The notes under the pieces were generated by a model. That model did not search any database. It was not told the DNA's origin and saw only the letters and a list, made by a program, of their open reading frames with translations. Source: Amoebidium appalachense (taxonomy: Eukaryota; Ichthyosporea). Taken from it: a DNA stretch of 64,000 nt. The position numbers and the translations under genes were made by a program. This document shows positions 40,628 through 64,000 of this stretch, in pieces. The stretch is taken from positions 6,324,001 through 6,388,000 of the forward strand of contig CAVNZM010000017.1 in NCBI GenBank assembly GCA_963693365.1, given 5' to 3'. Each line of letters opens with the position of its first letter. The first letter of the stretch is position 1.

Positions 40628-40659
<32 letters not shown>

Positions 40660-40706
40660 ACCCCCTCCCCACCCCCTTCCCCGGTCGTCCCCCACCTCTT
40701 TCCCCC

Positions 40707-40762
<56 letters not shown>

Positions 40763-41355
40763 GCACCGATACACAAACACACCGGGACGATTGGTGTTTC
40801 ATCCAGCACATGACATCTGAAGATCACCAGGTAACCAAATTCGATCTTCTTTAAGAAGAATCTTCTTTAAGAAGAGTGTTTATTAGCTGACTTGCACCGC
40901 TCCTCATTTTTTAGCGATTAGAAGGCACCCGCCTCCAACCCACCAATCAAATAACAACTGGCGAAATGTCTATCAAAGACACACGCACAACCCTACTGTG
41001 TATCGTTCAGTAAGTTACAATGAGCTATTTTTAGCTCCACTCCATGTGGCGTCATACAGGACTATCAAGCCGTGTTTCTTTAACGCGCTGTTACCCAACC
41101 AACGAGCTTTTTCACTCTAAAATCACGTATACACCCCTACCGGTGTTCAACCAACCATCACAATCACACGACAAACCAGACCAGAGCCTTCCAGATTTAT
41201 ACTAGATAGAACCATCTAGGCCTTTCTATCTCTTCCTTCCAAACACATCTAAAAAAAATCCCTTTTCTACGAAGACAACCCCCCAGCAACCGCTTTCCAT
41301 CAAAATCACTATTCAAAACTATATACGATATATTAGATAACACGATCTTCCTAAT
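39322..41355. other. Intergenic region dominated by simple repeats
   Basis: AT-rich to 39.95 kb, then C runs (39969-40005, 40110-40136), (CA)n/(CG)n (40215-40269), G runs (40315-40331, 40380-40428), C run (40630-40658) and (CA)n (40709-40760). Non-repetitive islands at 40560-40625 and 40800-40860 could be exons but cannot be tied to a gene. A duplicated TTCTTTAAGAA lies at 40849-40874. The aminotransferase gene ends at 41356. Confidence 0.6.
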
Positions 41356-55583
<14,228 letters not shown>

Positions 55584-57578
55584 TTAAATTGCAGCCTTAT
55601 TCAACTGAGCCACACTAGCCCTGCTGGCGCCTGCAAATTCATTCACCGACATTGACTGGCGTGCAAACGACATGCGACTCTCACACTTTGCCTTATCGAT
55701 ATCAGTGCCCCCATTCTCAACAAGCACCGCAATCTTTTTTTCTCTGCGCTTTTTATGGCGATACAGCGCAAGCATGAAAAGCCCACACACAACACACGTC
55801 AAGGTCGCCAACACTGACACAACAGCAATAATGATGGTAACTATCGTACTAAAGTTGCTCTTCGTGCCATTGCTTCCCCCTTCTTGTCCATCATATGTTA
55901 CTTCGCTCTCGCTGTAACTGATACCCACAGGATTCGAACCAACATCAAGCGTGCCGGAGTCCCGACGGAAACGAGCCTGAAGGTCGGATATATCACGGCG
56001 GCGACGCCGCGTGAAATCCACATAGTCAACACGCACGGTGTAGGTAAAGTTGATGGCGTTGCTCGTAGACGTTGGGCTGGCACATGCCATGGCAGATGTG
56101 ACCGGGAGAGGGAAATTCAGCATCGGAGGAGTGAGTTTAAGCTGCTTGGTGACTGGAATAGTGGTGGGGTCGGTTAGGTAGGAGGCGTAGGCGGGGGGGC
56201 TGTTGCAGTTTCCGTCCGAGTCACGCCGAGACGAAACGATGGTTGCGTCGGCAATGCTAACTCCCGTGCTATTTGTCCACAGACGGACCGACCAATAGGA
56301 AGTGTCTCCCAGTCTGAAAGACGCGTTGGGACGAAGAACGTCATAATTTACGTCGTTGCGCAAAACAATGTCAGCACTAAACAGTGTCGAGAAGTTGTAT
56401 TCGTTGACTTTGCAGAAGTTTCGTGTATCCAGGAAGAAGGTGATGTCAAATGCTTGGCCCTGCCTAGGGCATGCACCAAGAGTGGCGGTGGCGTTGTCGC
56501 AATCGATAGGCACGCCCATGAGAACGTATTGAGCCGTCAAATCGCACGCATACAGGGTGAATTCAAGTGTGCGGTTGCATGGTTTTCCGTCCCCGGCGCA
56601 TGGAGCGCTAACCGTAGTCCAGTTGCTGCTGGTGAGCTTAGCGTCGTCTTTGTCTGTGTAGTTCAGCCCGCCCGTGCTTGTGACAATGACGTACGGCGGT
56701 GGAACGGTGGCGACGATTTGCACCGTGGTCACATTTACTAAGGTTGCGTTGGTTGAAATCTTGACGATGGATGCCTCAACGTCGATGGTTGGGTAGTTGA
56801 CGGTGATGGCGGCAGTAACAGAACTCTCGCGGTCAATTTGGATGCGGAGAATTGTGATTGCGTTTCCACGCCGCCAGGTGGGAACACGAAGGGTTCGGTT
56901 GTCGCTCATTAATTCCACCCACTCGTTCATAACTGCCTCAACCCGCGTGCGGTACGTGACGAACCGCGGTACGGACTTGTTGGGTATCAGCCCGCAGTCT
57001 TGCAGGTGGTTGAACTTCACCTTGTACCCGACAATCGCTTTGCATGTGCGGTCGAGGCGGAAAAAGCGATCCGTAAGGTGTGTAGTGTTGCTGGTCGCCC
57101 ACGTACAGTTGCCAAAAGAAAGTTCCTCCAATCTCCGTGTGTTGAACCACTTGCCCATATCCGCCGTAATGCTCACCGTGTTGTTCTGAATTGCGGGGGC
57201 TATGAGGCTGATAGAGAAATTAGCCTGAAGCGCCCACGGCTCGGCGAGTTGACAAGGGCTCGACCCTTGGCTGTTTTGGAAGGCGACATCAACCAGCGAG
57301 AAATTCCACGTTTCTGTGGCGATGGCATATGGCCCGCCAAAAACAATGGTGGTGGTGGGTGCCGCAGTGCCCACCACAGGGGCGCCTTTGATGGTAAGGG
57401 GCTTGGGAATATTCAGGGGGGCTGTAAGGAAATAAGTTCCCGCTGCCAGCGTGATGGTGTCTCCGTCTTTGGCGCCATCTACGGAGGCTTGCAGCCCAGT
57501 ACCAGGCGCAACGTTAACTGAAACGGCTTGGGCAGCTGAAAAGACAGCGGCCGCTGCCAGCAAAATGCGTTGGAACAT
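55584..57578 (-). CDS. Type I membrane protein with beta-helix-like N-terminus (664 aa)
   Basis: Intronless; ATG at 57578, stop at 55584. Signal peptide at residues 1-18 (MFQRILLAAAAVFSAAQA). Residues 20-70 (GLQASVDGAKDGDTITLAAG, then a LNIPKPLTIKGAP strand) look like the first coils of a right-handed beta-helix, as in pectate-lyase-like proteins. A large extracellular part with many Asn-X-Ser/Thr sites and Cys pairs follows. The single membrane segment is about residues 577-604, followed by RHKKRREKK stop-transfer and a 50-residue cytoplasmic tail. A TATA box (minus strand, 57605-57613) is only 27 bp upstream, implying a very short leader. A cell-surface protein of unknown ligand; not recognised. 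Confidence 0.8.
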   Translation of the reverse strand: MFQRILLAAAAVFSAAQAVSVNVAPGTGLQASVDGAKDGDTITLAAGTYFLTAPLNIPKPLTIKGAPVVGTAAPTTTIVFGGPYAIATETWNFSLVDVAFQNSQGSSPCQLAEPWALQANFSISLIAPAIQNNTVSITADMGKWFNTRRLEELSFGNCTWATSNTTHLTDRFFRLDRTCKAIVGYKVKFNHLQDCGLIPNKSVPRFVTYRTRVEAVMNEWVELMSDNRTLRVPTWRRGNAITILRIQIDRESSVTAAITVNYPTIDVEASIVKISTNATLVNVTTVQIVATVPPPYVIVTSTGGLNYTDKDDAKLTSSNWTTVSAPCAGDGKPCNRTLEFTLYACDLTAQYVLMGVPIDCDNATATLGACPRQGQAFDITFFLDTRNFCKVNEYNFSTLFSADIVLRNDVNYDVLRPNASFRLGDTSYWSVRLWTNSTGVSIADATIVSSRRDSDGNCNSPPAYASYLTDPTTIPVTKQLKLTPPMLNFPLPVTSAMACASPTSTSNAINFTYTVRVDYVDFTRRRRRDISDLQARFRRDSGTLDVGSNPVGISYSESEVTYDGQEGGSNGTKSNFSTIVTIIIAVVSVLATLTCVVCGLFMLALYRHKKRREKKIAVLVENGGTDIDKAKCESRMSFARQSMSVNEFAGASRASVAQLNKAAI

Positions 57579-59296
<1,718 letters not shown>

Positions 59297-59374
<78 letters not shown>
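59297..59374 (+). repeat. 78-base C homopolymer
   Basis: Uninterrupted C from 59297 to 59374, followed after TC by a 19-base T run. It is the longest pure homopolymer in the window. Confidence 0.97.
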
Positions 59375-59380
<6 letters not shown>

Positions 59381-60003
59381 TTTTTTTTTTTTTTTCCCTC
59401 TCTCCTTTCTCCCCTCCCCTTCCCCCTCCCCTTCCCCTTTCCCCTTCATTTCTTTCTCCCCTTCCCACTCCCCTCCCTTATTCGATCTGCTTCCTACCGC
59501 TTCTTGACTTACCCCTCTGTTATTTCATGTCGCCCTTCTCAGTCTATGAATATCAATATTTGTAGGCAATGTTCAGACTGTCAACTGTGATTGGCTGCCT
59601 AAGGGGCCGCCACCCTGACTCAGGCAGCTTGTCACAAATGATTCGTAAAAATCTTAAATTCCTGTCTTGCATCTAAGTAAAAAAAAGGAATATGATTGGC
59701 TCGCCGTTACAGCGCAGGGAAGCCAGAGCAGCCAAAAAGGTGGGTTATAGATAGTAATTGTTAGCTAAAACAGGGACGGCTTTACGTACTATTGTTATGA
59801 TCAAGATTGCAGATTTACATTAGCTACAAGGCTCAAAATCGGACGGCGCCTGCTACGTCAGTACGCTGCAGCTATATCATCAAGTTCTTATTTTATAGTA
59901 ATGGACAACATTCAGGTCCGCCGGTGCACCCAAGTGCATTCTCCATTGCATGCATGCCAGTGCGTGTGGTATATGCTCGATCCGAATTTGATCAATTGAA
60001 GCT

Positions 60004-60261
60004 GCAGGCCTGCAAGACGCCCTGCACCGTTGTTTTACTCGGACGTGCGCACCACTGCAGCTGCCTCGGAGGATATATTCTACCTGGGCCTGTATGTTGC
60101 AGTTGCACTGATTGCGGTACACGTGCACCATATCATTAATATTGAAGTTATTATGCCCATGGGTGACGCACGGCATGCGGAAGTGTACGCACTACGGCGC
60201 ATTTCAGCACTGACGGGTGATCTATCAAATGTTGTTGTTACGGTATTCAATGAATCATTAT
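60004..60261 (+). other. Candidate terminal exon encoding a membrane segment
   Basis: After a gctgcag acceptor-like site the frame runs to a TAA at 60259-60261 and encodes a hydrophobic stretch IFYLGLYVAVALIAVHVHHI, then EVIMPMGDARHAEVYALRRI. Upstream gattggct boxes at 59588 and 59694. No donor partner found; low confidence. Confidence 0.25.
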
Positions 60262-60471
60262 AACATTTTTTACGTTCATCGTCGAGGGATGAACAAAAAT
60301 ATCCAGTTATTGCGGCAACCGTGCTTGCATTTGCAGGCCATGATAATGTACATACTAGTGCATGCACGTCTCAGCATGCAAATGGCCTTGGAAGTATCCT
60401 CAATTTTTGCGCATTGCGCCAGCTGCGTGACCTGCTGGGTCTTCATCGGGAAGGGAGGTGAGGGGTGGGGG

Positions 60472-61400
<929 letters not shown>

Positions 61401-61612
61401 TGTATAACCGTCATGTGAGCGAATGTGTGGGTGTGTATGTGTGTGTGTGTGTGTGTGTCATGAAGCCAGCCATGTGCACAACAATGTCATGTTCATGTTT
61501 TGGTTTGTGCACCTGTAACAACACCTGTATACCACGGTGCATGTGTGTGCGTGTGTGCGCATGTGCATCATGTGTAAACGTGGGCGTGTGCGTAGTGTGC
61601 GTGTGCATGTGT

Positions 61613-61683
<71 letters not shown>

Positions 61684-61732
61684 GAAACGGCATGTGCTCG
61701 GTGTAACAAATTGTAACGGTGTGTGTTTTCAG

Positions 61733-62119
61733 CGGGGGTCTCTCACTTTACAGAAAACAGGTAAATTCGGGGTATACTATACTATAGGGTCTATAATCTT
61801 ATTAAGCTTCCTTGGCCGCAGGGTTAGTTATCTTATTTTACCCCCCTCCCCCCTCCCCTCCCCCCCCCCCCAAACCCATCCATCCCGTGGAACCTTTTTA
61901 TGGGCTGGAGCCATAGGAAGGGTGTATGTGTGTGTGCCACAGTGTGTGTTTGTGTGCCACGTGTGGGTGTGTGTGAGGGTGGGTGGGTGGGGGGGGGGGG
62001 GGGGGGGGGGGGGGGGATAGACACAGGCGATTGTGTACTGTTTGCCACCCTGTTGCTATACCCTCAGATATGTGTCTGCAGGTCTGATGCGCATTGAATT
62101 TCTCAACGGGAAAAATCTT
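61733..62119 (+). other. Two candidate small exons of an unidentified gene
   Basis: 61733-61760 (acceptor ttttcag, donor gtaaat) and 62082-62119 (acceptor tgtctgcag, donor gtaagt) are 28 and 38 nt. They join in a compatible phase to encode RGSLTLQKTG then LMRIEFLNGKNL. The second has near-perfect splice sites. Family not recognised. Confidence 0.4.
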
Positions 62120-62385
62120 GTAAGTGTGTACGATAGAGCACAAAATTGCACAGGGTGATTGTGCACTTGGCTTGCCGAGTTTTTGGTTAGACGTGTTCTC
62201 GTATTTCTTTTTTCTGAAAGTTTTTGTTTGCTTTGGAAAAGTGTTTTTGAACAAATCCTTTTTGAATTGAGTCAGTCGCCACCCAGTCTCCTCCTCTGCC
62301 CCATCTATCTACCCCTCCCCACTCACCGCCCCCATTCTTCCACCATCTATCATGAACACCATCATATCGCGGATGATACGTCTTT

Positions 62386-62431
62386 CAACCTTTGCCAGGA
62401 CCTGTGTTCTATCACTTGAAACGTACACCGT

Positions 62432-62515
<84 letters not shown>

Positions 62516-62840
62516 GCGAGCGTGCGTTCGTGCGTGTTTACGTAACACACACGCGCGCGCACACGCGCGCTTGCTCATACACAGGCACGCATGCACACAG
62601 ACACACAGGCACTCAGGCTCGCAGGCACGCAGGCACACACGCACGCACGCACTCAGGCACACACGCACGCACGCATGCAAGCAAGCACGCCAGCACACGC
62701 GCGCATGCGTGTGCTTGCATGCGCGCACACAGACACACACACTCACACGGACACACGCACACGCACACACACATACACACACACAAACGGTGTACGATTC
62801 AAGACAGGTAGAAGACAGGTCCAGCCAGGGGATGAAAGGT
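62386..62840. repeat. Imperfect inverted repeat around a (GT)n-(CA)n core
   Basis: About 50 bp at 62388-62432 (...ggacctgtgttctatcacttgaaacgtacaccg) recurs inverted at 62788-62837, flanking (GT)n 62433-62511 and a mixed CA/GC array. It could fold as a large hairpin. Confidence 0.7.
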
Positions 62841-63040
62841 ATAACTGTGATACAATGTTGATCATAATAGCGGTGCGTGTGTGTGTGCGTGTCGGTGGGG
62901 GGGGAGGGGGGGGAGGGGGAGAATGGAGCAAATGGGGAGGCTGGGGGGTCGGGTGGGGGGGGAGGGGGGGGGGGGAGGGGGGGGAAGTAGGGGGATGGGG
63001 AGGCTTTCAAGAATAAGTGTAGAATTTCGAAGCCTTGCAG

Positions 63041-63120
63041 GTTTAGATGTGAATCCTTTATTCCGTGAAAATGGCATACAAAGTGCCAATGGTATTTACA
63101 GAGAAGGGGTGTGTGCTGTG
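63041..63120 (+). other. Candidate exon (80 nt)
   Basis: Acceptor agccttgcag, donor GTAAAT; only one frame is open, encoding GLDVNPLFRENGIQSANG then IYREGVCAV. Probably part of the same or another plus-strand gene; not recognised. Confidence 0.4.
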
Positions 63121-63531
63121 GTAAATTATTAGGTTAGCTATTGATTGTTACTAGTATATTTTCATCACAGTTTCATAGTGTGCATATGTTATTTATTCTT
63201 CTGGTCATTGCACTGAAGCTTGAGTCAGGCGCGGCTGGCTGCACCATCTGATTTAACTTCCTAGCTAAAGTACATACGCATACAGTCACGATACGGGAAT
63301 AAAACGGAATAAATAACGTTTATAACAACAATTCATATGCATCGCACAAACTCCCCCCCCCCCCCCCCCCCCCCCCCTCCTTTCCTCTCCCCCGGCCTCT
63401 TCCTACATAATATCGCCCACCACCAACTAGATACTGATTTGCATTTCAGAAAGCTGTGACACGTGTCTGTTCTCAAAAAATTCCGCCATTTTTCTTGCTT
63501 AAGTTAGAGTTTAAAACGTGCAATATCCATC

Positions 63532-63660
63532 TTATATGATGTAATCACCTTTCTGTTGCATCAAAGGGGTCTGAACAGAAAGGAGTTCGGTACGTACGAT
63601 TCCGACCTGCTTTAAGCCTTGACCAACGATATCCTGGGTTGTATCGCTTATGGTTTTGAA
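63532..63660 (-). other. Candidate terminal exon on minus strand
   Basis: The frame ends at a TAA at 63532-63534 and encodes TISDTTQDIVGQGLKQVGIV, then RTELLSVQTPLMQQKGDYII. It looks coding by residue content, but another minus frame is also open and no clean acceptor is visible. The upstream side runs into (CA)n and a C run (63849-63877). Confidence 0.3.
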
Positions 63661-63848
63661 GCACACGCACCACAAACACACGCACACAACGTTAACCAGA
63701 CACTCACAGGCAAAAACTAAGACACGCACACACACACACACACCGTGCACACACACACACACACACACCGTTACGGCACACAGACACGAACACATACTAC
63801 AACCACACACTGGACGCATACCGTGCCACAGACACGTCGACTCCCCCT

Positions 63849-63879
<31 letters not shown>

Positions 63880-63912
63880 AGAAAAAAAAAATTCCCGGGG
63901 ACGGGAGGAAAT

Positions 63913-63956
<44 letters not shown>

Positions 63957-64000
63957 GTGGGTGGGTGGGGGGGGGGGGGAGGGAGGGGAGGGGGGGAGGG

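Overview
This window is nuclear DNA of a unicellular eukaryote, probably a protist or alga (I cannot name the taxon). It holds a complete integrated Polinton/Maverick-type double-stranded DNA virus, followed by host DNA. Evidence for a eukaryote: long spliced genes with GT..AG introns, TATA and CCAAT promoter elements, a non-LTR retrotransposon, and introns packed with microsatellites and C/G homopolymers.

Positions 1-28874 are the viral element, bounded by 189-bp terminal inverted repeats. It encodes a protein-primed type B DNA polymerase, a VLTF3-like late transcription factor, an rve-type integrase, a double jelly-roll major capsid protein, an A32-like packaging ATPase, a Dam-like adenine methyltransferase, a proline-repeat/lysine-tail core-like protein, a penton-like protein, three proteins sharing a fibre-type N-terminal module, a seven-membrane-segment protein, and several small or unrecognised proteins. 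No maturation protease was recognised. Genes lie in short runs on both strands. Putative early genes (polymerase at the left end, unknown genes near 24.5 and 28.4 kb) sit next to repeats of GGCGGCCAAT, a CCAAT-box motif concentrated in the terminal repeats. The polymerase and VLTF3 genes are broken by four frame changes, all in the +1 direction, three of them in C/G-rich tracts.

Positions 28875-36435 are flanking DNA. It has a CRE-bearing palindrome, a TTCGT-rich tract, and a non-LTR retrotransposon (ORF1, then endonuclease plus reverse transcriptase) at 32.05-35.98 kb. That element meets a truncated relative tail to tail.

Positions 37.2-57.6 kb hold three host genes. The first is a two-exon secreted GH114-like glycoside hydrolase (37400-39321, +). 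The second is a class V PLP-dependent aminotransferase (isopenicillin-N-epimerase/cysteine-desulfhydrase-like, 52792-41356, -), which I assembled from 13 small exons hidden among simple repeats; the exons total exactly 1260 nt with all phases compatible. The third is an intronless type I membrane protein with a beta-helix-like start (57578-55584, -).

Positions 57.6-64 kb are mostly simple repeats, including a 78-base C run. They contain a few short segments with good splice signals that are probably exons of genes I cannot identify.
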